A program made the position numbers and the translations under genes. The notes beneath the pieces were generated by a model. The model was not told the DNA's origin, searched no databases, and saw only the letters and a list, made by a program, of their open reading frames with translations. 64,000 bases of DNA from Xanthobacteraceae bacterium (GTDB lineage: Bacteria > Pseudomonadota > Alphaproteobacteria > Rhizobiales > Xanthobacteraceae), in the NCBI GenBank assembly GCA_024508855.1, contig JANINJ010000099.1, positions 19,441 to 83,440 of the forward strand, given 5' to 3'. Shown piece by piece: positions 9,765 through 18,749 of this stretch; the first letter of the stretch is position 1, and every line of letters starts with the position of its first letter.

Positions 9765-9821
9765 CTTTCAAGAACCGGGCGACGCGGTTCGGCAAAACAG
9801 GCCTTTCAAGGGAGGGAAGTC

Positions 9822-11003
9822 ATGTTCATTCGCACCAAGACAGCGCTGCGGCTCGCTATCGGCGCGGCGCTGGCCAGCGCGGTGGCGTTCACCGCGGCGC
9901 AGGCGCAAGACACCGTGAAGATCGGCCTGATCGTGCCGATGACCGGCGGCCAGGCGTCCACCGGCAAGCAACTCGATAACGCGGTCAAGCTCTACATGCA
10001 GCAGCATGGCGACACCGTTGCCGGCAAGAAGATCGAAGTCATCCTCAAGGACGATGCAGCGCTGCCGGACAACACCAAGCGGCTGGCGCAGGAACTGATC
10101 GTCAATGACAAGGTCAACATCATCGCCGGTTTCGGCGTAACGCCCGCCGCGCTCGCCGCGGCGCCGCTGGCGACGCAGGCCAAGGTGCCCGAGGTCGTGA
10201 TGGTGGCCGGCACCTCGATCATCACCGAGAAGTCGCCCTATATCGTGCGCACCAGCTTCACATTGCCGCAGTCGGCGGCGATCATGGGCGACTGGGCCGC
10301 CAAGAACGGCATCAAGAAGGTCGCGACGCTGACGTCCGATTACGCTCCGGGCAACGACGCGCTGAAGTTCTTCAAGGACCACTTCACCGCCGGCGGCGGC
10401 CAGATCGTCGAAGAGGTCAAGACGCCGCTGGCCAATCCCGATTTCGCGCCATTCCTGCAGCGCATGAAGGATGCCAAGCCGGATGCGATCTTCATCTTCG
10501 TTCCGGCCGGGCAGGGCGGCAACCTGATGAAGCAGTATGCGGAGCGCGGCCTGGACAAGAGCGGCATCAAGGTCATCGGCACCGGTGACGTGATGGACGA
10601 CGACCTGCTCAACGGCATGGGCGATGCGGTTCTGGGTGCGGTGACGGCGCACAATTATTCGGCGGCGCATCCCTCGCAGATGAACAAGGATTTCGTCGCC
10701 GCCTACAAGAAGGCCTACAACGCGCGTCCCGGCTTCGTGGCCGTGTTCGGCTACGACGGCATGCACCTGATCTACGAGGCGCTGAAGAAGACCGGCGGCA
10801 AGGCCGACGGCGATTCACTGATCGCGGCGATGAAGGGCATGAGCTGGGAAAGCCCGCGCGGCCCGATCTCGATCGATCCGGAAACCCGCGACATCGTCCA
10901 GAACATCTATATGCGCAAGGTCGAGAAGAAGGATGGCGAGCTCTGGAATGTCGAGTTCGAAACCTTCAAGGACGTGAAGGACCCGGGCAAGGCGAAGAAG
11001 TGA
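9822..11003 (+). CDS. ABC transporter substrate-binding protein, Liv/amide type
   Basis: A 393-residue periplasmic binding protein of the Leu/Ile/Val-binding fold. It has a signal peptide (about residues 1-28, cut after AQA) and starts its mature domain with VKIGLIVPMTGGQASTGKQL, a typical entry. It is the first gene of a five-gene operon with two permeases and two ATPases. The ligand could be a branched-chain amino acid, an amide or an aromatic acid; sequence alone does not say. A strong 13-bp hairpin separates it from the permease genes and may let it be made in excess. Confidence 0.92.
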   Translation: MFIRTKTALRLAIGAALASAVAFTAAQAQDTVKIGLIVPMTGGQASTGKQLDNAVKLYMQQHGDTVAGKKIEVILKDDAALPDNTKRLAQELIVNDKVNIIAGFGVTPAALAAAPLATQAKVPEVVMVAGTSIITEKSPYIVRTSFTLPQSAAIMGDWAAKNGIKKVATLTSDYAPGNDALKFFKDHFTAGGGQIVEEVKTPLANPDFAPFLQRMKDAKPDAIFIFVPAGQGGNLMKQYAERGLDKSGIKVIGTGDVMDDDLLNGMGDAVLGAVTAHNYSAAHPSQMNKDFVAAYKKAYNARPGFVAVFGYDGMHLIYEALKKTGGKADGDSLIAAMKGMSWESPRGPISIDPETRDIVQNIYMRKVEKKDGELWNVEFETFKDVKDPGKAKK

Positions 11004-11008
11004 GAGCC

Positions 11009-11038
11009 TTTATCCCTCCCCGTCAGGGGAGGGATAAA
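11009..11038 (+). promoter_or_regulatory. Intercistronic 13-bp hairpin between binding protein and permease genes
   Basis: Arms 11009-11021 and 11026-11038 are perfectly complementary (TTTATCCCTCCCC) around the loop GTCA. It lies directly after the binding-protein stop codon and 18 bases before the permease start. Such stems often protect the 3' end of the upstream message or partly terminate transcription. No U-run follows on the plus strand, so full termination is unlikely. Confidence 0.65.
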
Positions 11039-11056
11039 AAGCCATAGCCAAGTGAT

Positions 11057-11926
11057 ATGACCAGTCTCTTCACCATCCTGTTCGACGGCGTGGCCTACGG
11101 CATGCTGCTGTTCGTGCTGGCATGCGGGCTTGCGGTGACGCTGGGGCTGATGAATTTCGTCAATCTCGCTCATGGCGCCTTCGCCATGGCGGGCGGCTAT
11201 ATCTGCGCCGTGCTGGTCAATAATTCCGGCGTTCCGTTCTTCGTTGCATTGCCGATCGCGTTCGTGGCGAGCGCGCTGATCGGCCTCGTGATGGAGCAGT
11301 CGCTCTACAAGCATCTCTATCATCGCAGCCCGCTCGATCAGGTGCTGTTCACCATCGGTCTGGTCTTCATGTCGGTGACGGCGGTCGACTACATCATGGG
11401 GTCGTCGCAGATCTTCATCCATCTGCCCGACGTGCTGCAGGGGCAGGTCAACCTGTTCGGTATCGGCGTCGGTCGCTACCGGTTGATGATCATCGTGATC
11501 TGCGGCTTGCTCACGCTCGGACTGCAGTTGATCCTCGCGAAAACCCGCTTCGGCAGCCGGCTGCGTGCGGCGGTGGACGATCCGCGCGCCGCGAGCGGCC
11601 TCGGCATCAACGTGCCGCAGGTGTTTGCGCTGACCTTTGCGTTCGGTTCGGGTCTGGCAGGTCTCGGCGGTGCGCTCGGCGCGGAAGTGCTCGGGCTCGA
11701 TCCGTACTTCCCGCTCAAGTTCATGATCTACTTTCTGATCGTCGTCACCGTCGGCGGCTCCTCGACCATCACCGGGCCTTTCCTGGCGTCGCTGCTGCTC
11801 GGCATCGCCGACGTGGCGGGTAAATATTACGTGCCGAAACTCGGCGCCTTCGTCATCTATACGGTGATGATCGTGATCCTGATCTGGAAGCCGAACGGCC
11901 TGTTCGGCCGCACGGCCGCGCGGTGA
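11057..11926 (+). CDS. livH: Branched-chain amino acid-type ABC transporter permease, LivH-like
   Basis: A 289-residue inner-membrane protein with about eight hydrophobic segments. The motif GLMNFVNLAHGAFAMAGGY near residues 31-49 is characteristic of LivH permeases, and the C-terminal GGSSTITGPFLASLLLGI region is also typical. It pairs with LivM to form the channel of the importer encoded at 9822-14415. Its stop overlaps the next start by 4 bases (GTGA), indicating translational coupling. The symbol marks the family, not a proven substrate. Confidence 0.9.
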   Translation: MTSLFTILFDGVAYGMLLFVLACGLAVTLGLMNFVNLAHGAFAMAGGYICAVLVNNSGVPFFVALPIAFVASALIGLVMEQSLYKHLYHRSPLDQVLFTIGLVFMSVTAVDYIMGSSQIFIHLPDVLQGQVNLFGIGVGRYRLMIIVICGLLTLGLQLILAKTRFGSRLRAAVDDPRAASGLGINVPQVFALTFAFGSGLAGLGGALGAEVLGLDPYFPLKFMIYFLIVVTVGGSSTITGPFLASLLLGIADVAGKYYVPKLGAFVIYTVMIVILIWKPNGLFGRTAAR

Positions 11927-12963
11927 GCGACATGACCGCCGAGCGCACCGTCGGAGACCTTGCATTGGCCCGCGCCCGCTGGGGCTGGACCGAGATCGCG
12001 TTCTGGCTGTTCGCGGTCGCCAGCATCTTTCTGTTCTCCGACCGCTATCTGATCCTGACCGAGATGGCCTGGCTCGGCTTGTTCGCGCTCTCGCTGGACC
12101 TGATCCTGGGCTATGCGGGCATCGTCTCGCTGGGCCATGCCGCGTTCTTCGGCGTCGGCGCCTATAGCGCGGGCCTGCTCGCGGTGCACGGAATCATCAA
12201 GGAGCCGGTGCTGGCATTGCTCGTCGCCGGGCTTGCGGCGATGGTGCTTGGCTTCGTGACCAGTTTTCTGGTGATCCGCGGATCGGAACTGAGCCAGTTG
12301 ATGGTGACGCTCGGCATCGCGCTGCTGCTGCGCGAACTCGCCAACAAGTTCTCCAACATCACCGGCGGCTTCGACGGCCTGCAGGGCATCTCGATCGATC
12401 CGATCCTCGGTCTGTTCGCGTTCGATCTGTACGGCAAGACCGGTTACATCTACTGCCTCGTGGTGCTGTTCGTTCTGTTCCTGCTGGCGCGGCGGATCGT
12501 CAATTCGCCGTTCGGGCTGTCGTTGCGTGCGATCCGCAACAATCCGTTGCGCGCGGCGGCGATCGGCATTCCGGTGAACCGGCGGCTGATCGCGATCTAC
12601 ACCATCTCGGCGTTCTATGCCGGCATCGCCGGCGCATTGTTCACGCAGACCACGGCGCTGGCATCGCTCGACGTGTTCTCGTTCGAGCGCTCGGCCGATC
12701 TGCTGCTGGTGCTGGTGATCGGCGGCACCGGATATCTCTACGGCGGGCTGATCGGCGCGGTGGTATTCCGCATCCTGCAGGATGTGTTCTCGTCGTGGAC
12801 GCCGCAATTCTGGCAGTTCTGGATCGGCCTCGTGCTGGTGCTGATCGTACTGATCGGCCGCGACCGGATGTATCGCGGCGTACTCTGGCTGCCGCGCTAT
12901 CTATTCCAGCTATTCCGCAAGGCGCATGCCAAGCCTGCGGTTTCCGATGGAGGCGCGCCATGA
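11923..12963 (+). CDS. livM: Branched-chain amino acid-type ABC transporter permease, LivM-like
   Basis: A 346-residue inner-membrane permease. The LivM signature region LDLILGYAGIVSLGHAAFFG is present near residues 58-77, and GLSLRAIRNNPLRAAAIGI marks the cytoplasmic loop that contacts the ATPases. The start is the GTG at 11923 overlapping the livH stop; an ATG at 11932 is possible. It ends with an ATGA overlap with the first ATPase gene. Confidence 0.9.
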   Translation: MSDMTAERTVGDLALARARWGWTEIAFWLFAVASIFLFSDRYLILTEMAWLGLFALSLDLILGYAGIVSLGHAAFFGVGAYSAGLLAVHGIIKEPVLALLVAGLAAMVLGFVTSFLVIRGSELSQLMVTLGIALLLRELANKFSNITGGFDGLQGISIDPILGLFAFDLYGKTGYIYCLVVLFVLFLLARRIVNSPFGLSLRAIRNNPLRAAAIGIPVNRRLIAIYTISAFYAGIAGALFTQTTALASLDVFSFERSADLLLVLVIGGTGYLYGGLIGAVVFRILQDVFSSWTPQFWQFWIGLVLVLIVLIGRDRMYRGVLWLPRYLFQLFRKAHAKPAVSDGGAP

Positions 12964-13704
12964 GCGTCGCGCTGGAAACGGTCGGACTGGAGAAGCAGTT
13001 CGGCGGCCTGAAAGTCACCCGCGATCTCTCGCTGAAGATCGCGACCGGCGCGCGCCACGCGCTGATCGGACCGAACGGCGCCGGCAAGACCACGGTCATC
13101 AATCTGCTCACCGGCGTGTTGAAGCCGAACGGCGGCACCATCCTGCTCGAAGGCAACGACATCACCAGCCTCTCGGTGCATGCCCGCGTGCTGCGCGGCC
13201 TGTCGCGCACGTTCCAGATCAACCAGCTTTACGCCGACCTGACGCCGCTGGAGACCGTCGGCCTCGCGGTGTCCGAGCGCCTCGGTCATGGCGGCGACTG
13301 GTGGCGGCGCATGGGCACGCGGGCCGATGTCAACGCCGAGATCGCCGAAAACCTCGCCCGCTTCCATCTGCTCGACGTCAAGAACGAGCGAACCGCGACG
13401 CTGCCTTACGGCAAGCAGCGCCTGCTCGAGATCGCAGTCGCGATCGCCTCGAAGCCGCGCGTGCTGTTGCTGGACGAGCCCGCCGCCGGCGTTCCGGAAA
13501 GCGAGCGGCACGATATTCTGGCCGCGGTGGCCAGCCTGCCACGCGACGTCACGGTGCTCCTGATCGAACACGACATGGATCTGGTGTTTTCCTTCGCGGA
13601 TCGCATCTCGGTGCTGGTGAACGGTGCGATGCTGGTGGAGGGCGCGCCGGATGAGGTGGCGCACGATCCGCGCGTCAAGGCGGTCTATCTCGGTGAGGGC
13701 GCCG

Positions 13705-13712
<8 letters not shown>
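12960..13712 (+). CDS. livG: ABC transporter ATP-binding protein, LivG-like
   Basis: A 250-residue cytoplasmic ATPase. Walker A is GPNGAGKTT, Walker B is VLLLDEPAAG, followed by the switch His (LIEHDMDLVF). The signature loop is LPYGKQRLLEIAVA, the usual LivG variant rather than LSGGQ. It starts at the ATGA overlap with livM; a long in-frame upstream extension belongs to the livM shadow. It powers the importer together with LivF. Confidence 0.93.
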
Positions 13713-14410
<698 letters not shown>

Positions 14411-14415
<5 letters not shown>

Positions 14416-14424
14416 CATGTTATC
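14411..14424. promoter_or_regulatory. Perfect 14-base palindrome, putative operator
   Basis: GATAACATGTTATC is its own reverse complement. It overlaps the livF stop codon and lies about 85 bases before the methyltransferase gene at 14509, where a promoter would be expected. Perfect dyads of this size often bind dimeric regulators; the protein that binds is unknown and none is encoded next to it. Confidence 0.5.
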
Positions 14425-14508
14425 TATCATGGAGCCATTCCCGCTGTCGCTCCGGTAGGCGCGGCAGGGAGCAGCACCACGAACTCACGATCTCGCAGGA
14501 GGAAGACA

Positions 14509-15624
14509 ATGCAAAGAACAAAACCGCCGTTCCGCGCCGACGAGGTCGGCAGCCTGCTGCGCCCGCCGAGCATCAAGGAGGCCCGCGCCAAGCTGGAGAA
14601 GGGCGAGATCACGGCGGACGAACTTCGCCGCGTGGAGGACAAGGAGATCGAGAAGGTCGTCCACAAGCAGGCCTCGATCGGTCTCAAGCTCGCGACCGAC
14701 GGTGAATTCCGCCGCTCGTGGTGGCATTTCGATTTCCTCGCCAAGCTGACCGGCTGCGAATTATTTCATCCCGATCTCGGCATCCAGTTCGCCGGCGTGC
14801 AGACCCGCCATGACGCGGTGCGCGTGATCGGCAAGGTCGATTTTCCCGACGATCATCCGATGCTGGATCACTTCCGCTTCCTGAAGAAGCATGCCGATGC
14901 CGCCGGCGTCGTCGCCAAGATGACGATTCCGTCGCCGGCCGTGCTGCACTTCCGCGGCGGCCGCAACCTGATCTCGAAGGACGTCTATCCCGATCTCGAA
15001 CCGTTCTTCGAGGACCTCGGCAAGACCTACCGCAAGGCGGTGAAGGCCTTCTACGACGCCGGCTGCCGCTATCTGCAGTTCGACGACACCGTGTGGGCCT
15101 ATCTCTGCTCGCAGGAAGAACTGCAGAAGTCGCGCGATCGCGGCGACAATCCCGACGGCCTGCAGGAGATCTACGCGCGCGTCATCAACTATGCGATCGC
15201 CGAGCGTCCCGCCGACATGGTCATCACTACGCATGTCTGCCGCGGCAATTTCCGCTCGACCTGGATTTCGTCCGGCGGCTATGAGCCGGTGGCGGAAACG
15301 CTGCTTGGCAAGATCAACTACGACGGCTATTTCCTGGAGTATGATTCCGATCGCGCCGGCGGCTTCGAGCCGCTGCGCTTCCTGCCCAAGGGCAACAAGG
15401 TCGTGGTGGTCGGCGTCATCACCTCGAAATTCGGCGAGCTGGAAAAGAAGGACGACATCGAGCGCCGCTTACAGGAAGCCGCCAAATTCGCGCCGCTCGA
15501 GCAGCTTGCGGTCTCGCCGCAATGCGGCTTCGCCTCGACCGAAGAGGGCAACGTACTCTCCGAGGACGAGCAATGGGCCAAGCTCACGCTCGCGGTGAAC
15601 GTCGCGAAGGAAATGTGGGGCTAG
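14509..15624 (+). CDS. Stand-alone MetE-C-like zinc-dependent methyltransferase
   Basis: A 371-residue protein matching the C-terminal catalytic domain of cobalamin-independent methionine synthase. The zinc ligands are visible: His and Cys in THVCRGN, a Glu in FLEYDSDRAGG, and Cys in SPQCGFAST. The N-terminal half of full-length MetE (about 750 residues) is absent. In the wider family, stand-alone proteins of this size include methionine synthase II-like enzymes and epoxyalkane:coenzyme M transferases, so the thiol acceptor and the donor are uncertain. A strong ribosome-binding site (GGAGG) precedes the ATG. It follows the liv operon by 93 bases. Confidence 0.8.
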   Translation: MQRTKPPFRADEVGSLLRPPSIKEARAKLEKGEITADELRRVEDKEIEKVVHKQASIGLKLATDGEFRRSWWHFDFLAKLTGCELFHPDLGIQFAGVQTRHDAVRVIGKVDFPDDHPMLDHFRFLKKHADAAGVVAKMTIPSPAVLHFRGGRNLISKDVYPDLEPFFEDLGKTYRKAVKAFYDAGCRYLQFDDTVWAYLCSQEELQKSRDRGDNPDGLQEIYARVINYAIAERPADMVITTHVCRGNFRSTWISSGGYEPVAETLLGKINYDGYFLEYDSDRAGGFEPLRFLPKGNKVVVVGVITSKFGELEKKDDIERRLQEAAKFAPLEQLAVSPQCGFASTEEGNVLSEDEQWAKLTLAVNVAKEMWG

Positions 15625-15643
15625 TCATTGCTCCAGTTAAGGT

Positions 15644-15730
15644 GTCATGGCCGGGCTTGTCCCGGGCATCCACGTCTTGGTCGCCTGCAGCAGCAAAACC
15701 GTGGATGGCCGGGACGAGCCCGGCCATGAC
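15644..15730. repeat. Palindromic intergenic repeat, copy 1
   Basis: An 87-base element beginning GTCATGGCCGGGCTTGTCCC and ending with the near reverse complement (GGGACGAGCCCGGCCATGAC), with CATCCACGTC and GTGGATGGC as inner arms. The same unit occurs at 26794-26878 and 28945-29032. All three lie between genes, as expected for a REP/BIME-like element. Confidence 0.8.
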
Positions 15731-15770
15731 GAAAAGAGTACGACGCGGTTCGCCCCGCATTGCCTCTCCA

Positions 15771-16229
15771 TCAGTCCCACGCTGCACCGACGACCTGCTT
15801 GACCACGACGTTGAGCCGGTTCCAGACGTTGATGGTGGCGATGTCGAGGATCAGCGCCGACAGCGCTTCGTCGTCATAATGGCGGCGGGCATCTTCCCAG
15901 ATGTCGTCGGGCACCGGATCGGCGCGGTCGGCGATCCGCGTTGCCGCTTCCGTCAGGGCCAGCGCGGCGCGTTCGGCTTCGGTGAAGTAGGGCACCTCGC
16001 GCCACGCAGAGACCGCGAAGATACGCTTGTCGGGCTCGCCCGCCTTTTGCAATTCGCGCGCGTGCATGTCGACACAGACGCTGCAGCCGTTGATCTGGCT
16101 GGCGCGCAGTTCCACCAGCTTGCGGGTCACCAGCGGCAGTCCGTCTTTCTCGGCGGCCTTGCTGAGCGCCTGCATCGCCTGCATTGCTTCCGGCAGGACA
16201 AAAACGGGATGTTTCATGCGTGATTGCAT
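15771..16229 (-). CDS. Carboxymuconolactone decarboxylase-like (AhpD-fold) protein 1
   Basis: A 152-residue protein with the redox CxxC motif typical of AhpD-like proteins (INGCSVCVDMHARE). Such proteins act as small peroxidase or thiol reductase partners; true decarboxylases lack the CxxC. The ATG at 16229 is preceded by AAGGAA at good spacing. It is divergent from the sigma factor gene, with 145 bases between the starts, and is one of two AhpD-like genes flanking it. Confidence 0.85.
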   Translation of the reverse strand: MQSRMKHPVFVLPEAMQAMQALSKAAEKDGLPLVTRKLVELRASQINGCSVCVDMHARELQKAGEPDKRIFAVSAWREVPYFTEAERAALALTEAATRIADRADPVPDDIWEDARRHYDDEALSALILDIATINVWNRLNVVVKQVVGAAWD

Positions 16230-16374
16230 CGTCGATTTCCTTCAACATATGTGATCTGGCGCCCGGGCCTGTCCCGGATCCGCTATTGACGCTCCATGCG
16301 CGGCGCTGGGGTGTCACACCGACGGCCTCGCCTTCGTCATAGGGGTGACGGAACGCGATCAGGATTTGTGACCG

Positions 16375-17250
16375 ATGGACGAGAAAAATTTTCTGGCGCA
16401 GCAATTCGAGGCCAACCGTGGCCGGTTGCGCGGAGTGGCCTACCGGATGCTCGGCTCGCTCAGCGAAGCCGAGGATGCGGTGCAGGAAGCGTGGCTGCGG
16501 CTCAACCGTACCGATGCTGCGGGCGTCGACAATCTCGGCGGCTGGCTGACCACGGTGGTGGGCCGCATCTGTCTCGATATGCTGCGTGCACGCAAGGCGC
16601 GGCGCGAGGATGCGCTGGAGTCCGGTGGGTTCGAGCCGGTCGCGAACGACAATATCGAGGCCGTGCTCGAACAGGAATCGCAGCTTGCGGATTCGGTCGG
16701 CCTGGCGCTGCTGGTGGTGCTGCAGACGCTGGCGCCCGCGGAACGCATCGCTTTCGTGCTGCACGACATGTTCGACCTGCCGTTCGACGAGATCGCGCCG
16801 ATCGTCGGCCGCTCGCCGACGGCGGCGCGACAACTCGCCAGTCGCGCGCGGCGGCGCGTGCAGGGCAAGGCCGCCGAACCGGATCGCGATCGCGAGGCTC
16901 AGCGGCGGATCGTCGATGCCTTCCTCACCGCCGCACGCGGCGGCGACATGCAGGGATTATTGGCTGCGCTCGATCCCGAGGTGGTGGTGCGGTCCGATGC
17001 GGCCGCGCGAAAACTCGGCGCGCAGGCCGAAGTGCACGGGGCCGAGCGTGTGGCGCGGTTCTATCTCGGCAAGGCGCAGGAGGCGCGTCCGGCGCTGGTG
17101 GATGGCGCCGTCGGCATCGTGGTGGCGCCGCGCGGACGGCTGGCACTGGCACTGAAGCTGACATTCGCAAACGGTCGCATCGCCGGCATCGACGTGGTGG
17201 CGGATCAGGCGCAATTACGCGAGATGGATTTCGCGGCCTTCGGCGAATGA
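16375..17250 (+). CDS. ECF sigma factor with SnoaL-like C-terminal extension (ECF41-like)
   Basis: A 291-residue protein. Sigma region 2 (AYRMLGSLSEAEDAVQEAWLRL) and region 4 (APAERIAFVLHDMFDLPFDE, then SPTAARQLASRARRRV) are followed from about residue 165 by a SnoaL-like domain. This is the layout of ECF41-type factors, which use the extension instead of an anti-sigma factor and often sit beside carboxymuconolactone-decarboxylase, oxidoreductase or epimerase genes, as here. The motifs WLPEP and DGGGR/NPDK known from ECF41 are not evident (SDAAARK and VADQAQL stand in their place), so it may belong to a related group. Confidence 0.85.
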   Translation: MDEKNFLAQQFEANRGRLRGVAYRMLGSLSEAEDAVQEAWLRLNRTDAAGVDNLGGWLTTVVGRICLDMLRARKARREDALESGGFEPVANDNIEAVLEQESQLADSVGLALLVVLQTLAPAERIAFVLHDMFDLPFDEIAPIVGRSPTAARQLASRARRRVQGKAAEPDRDREAQRRIVDAFLTAARGGDMQGLLAALDPEVVVRSDAAARKLGAQAEVHGAERVARFYLGKAQEARPALVDGAVGIVVAPRGRLALALKLTFANGRIAGIDVVADQAQLREMDFAAFGE

Positions 17251-17257
17251 TCCGGCC

Positions 17258-17722
17258 TCACGCAGCGGCACGCCCGCCTTCCTTCGGATGGGCGAGGCGG
17301 AAGCCGATCGCCAGCCGATTCCATGCATTGATCGCGCCGATCAGCATGGTGAGGTTGACCTGTTCGGCGTCGCTGAACTCGGCCTTCACCGGTTCGTAAT
17401 CCTTGTCCGGCGCGCCGGTCGCAGCGATCAGCGTCAGGCTTTCGGTCCAGCCAAGGGCCGCGCGCTCGCGAGGCGTGTAGAAGGTGGACTCGCGCCACGC
17501 GTTCAGCATGTAGAGCCGCATTTCGGTTTCACCGCCCTTGCGCGCGTCGCTCGCATGCATGTGAATGCAGTAGGCGCAGCCGTTGATCTGCGAGGCACGC
17601 ATCTTCACCAGCTCGATCAGGCTTTGTTCGAGCCCGCTGGCCTTGATGGCGGCTTCAAGCGCCGCCATTGCCTTGTAGGCCTCGGGCGCCAGTTTGAACG
17701 GGGCTTGCAGTCTCTGGGTCAT
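17258..17722 (-). CDS. Carboxymuconolactone decarboxylase-like (AhpD-fold) protein 2
   Basis: A 154-residue protein with the CxxC motif in INGCAYCIHMHASDARKGG and the downstream WRESTFYTPRERAALGWTE typical of AhpD-like proteins. It is a paralog of the protein at 15771-16229. GGAG stands seven bases before the ATG. It is convergent with the sigma factor gene with 7 bases between them, and is a likely target of that factor by family precedent. Confidence 0.87.
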   Translation of the reverse strand: MTQRLQAPFKLAPEAYKAMAALEAAIKASGLEQSLIELVKMRASQINGCAYCIHMHASDARKGGETEMRLYMLNAWRESTFYTPRERAALGWTESLTLIAATGAPDKDYEPVKAEFSDAEQVNLTMLIGAINAWNRLAIGFRLAHPKEGGRAAA

Positions 17723-17809
17723 AAGAAATCTCCATCTGGACGGCTGTCAGATTAGCATGTCGGTGTTGCTTGCTGTAGGACGATACGAGGCCGGCGAGGG
17801 CGCTTGCGG

Positions 17810-18571
17810 TTACGCGGCTGCTGCCGCCGCTTGATCGGCGAGCCACCGATCGAACGTGATCGCGCCGATCCGCGCGCCGCTGTCCGGCGTCAGCGAGCGG
17901 TCGTCGAGCCTGATCCCGAAGTAGCGCGCGTCGGGATCGGTGACGACCTCCTTCGTGTCGCCTTTCGCGGTGAGATATTTGCGCACCAGATGATCGAGCT
18001 GGAAGGAATCCGGCCCCGCGATCTCGAACATGCCGTTGGTGGGTTCGCCCAACGCCGCGCCCGCGACAAATCTAGCGACGTCCTCGGCCGCCATCGGCTG
18101 GATCCGCGCGGGCGAAACGCGGACGGTCTGTCCCTGCGTCGCCTCCTGCGCGATGCCGCCGACGAATTCGAAGAACTGTGTGGCGCGCACGAGGGTGTAG
18201 GGTTGTCCCGATTCCCTGATGAGGCGTTCCTGCAGCAGCTTCGCGCCGAAATATCCGAATTCGAGCAGGCGTTCGGTGCCGACCACCGAGAGCGCAACGT
18301 GATGCTTCACGCCGGCGGCTTTTTCCGCCGCGAAGATGTTGCGGCCTGCCGCTTCGAAGAAGGTGTGGGCGACCGTGCTTTCAAACGACGGCGAGTTGAC
18401 GACATCGATCACAACATCCGCCCCGGCGAAAGCCTCCGCCAGTCCTTCGCCCGTCACGGTATTGACGCCGGTGGATGGCGACGCTGCAACGACGTCGTGG
18501 CCGTGCTGGCGCAACTGATTAACGGTTTTCGAGCCGATGAGGCCGGAACCTCCGATGACGACGATTTTCAT
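17810..18571 (-). CDS. NAD(P)-binding epimerase-like / SDR family oxidoreductase
   Basis: A 253-residue Rossmann-fold protein. The dinucleotide-binding start IVVIGGSGLIGSKTVNQL is at residues 3-20, and the rest resembles atypical SDRs of the NmrA/NAD-dependent epimerase type (YTLVRATQFFEFV, then MAAEDVARFVAGA). The classical YxxxK pair is not evident (FGYFGAKLLQE is nearest). I chose the ATG at 18571, which starts the fold and has GAGGG ahead of it; an in-frame extension to 18730 looks non-coding. It completes the sigma factor, AhpD-like and epimerase set. Confidence 0.8.
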   Translation of the reverse strand: MKIVVIGGSGLIGSKTVNQLRQHGHDVVAASPSTGVNTVTGEGLAEAFAGADVVIDVVNSPSFESTVAHTFFEAAGRNIFAAEKAAGVKHHVALSVVGTERLLEFGYFGAKLLQERLIRESGQPYTLVRATQFFEFVGGIAQEATQGQTVRVSPARIQPMAAEDVARFVAGAALGEPTNGMFEIAGPDSFQLDHLVRKYLTAKGDTKEVVTDPDARYFGIRLDDRSLTPDSGARIGAITFDRWLADQAAAAAA

Positions 18572-18749
18572 GGCTGCCCTCTGTCCTGTCTGAAGTCGTG
18601 GCGACGATAGGCACGGCAGGCCTCCATTGGAGACGTGCCGTGCCCGTTCGACTCTAAGACGAGGCAGCCGGGCAGGATGTGACGTCGCCCGCAAAAATTT
18701 TCCGAAAATCTGACGGAGCGGCCGGGTCATCGGCCGCCTGCACGCCGGA

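Noticed and set aside
9529..9821. Sigma-54 promoter before the liv operon
   Set aside because: TGGCCCC near 9693 resembles a -24 element but no GC or TTGC element stands at the required spacing.
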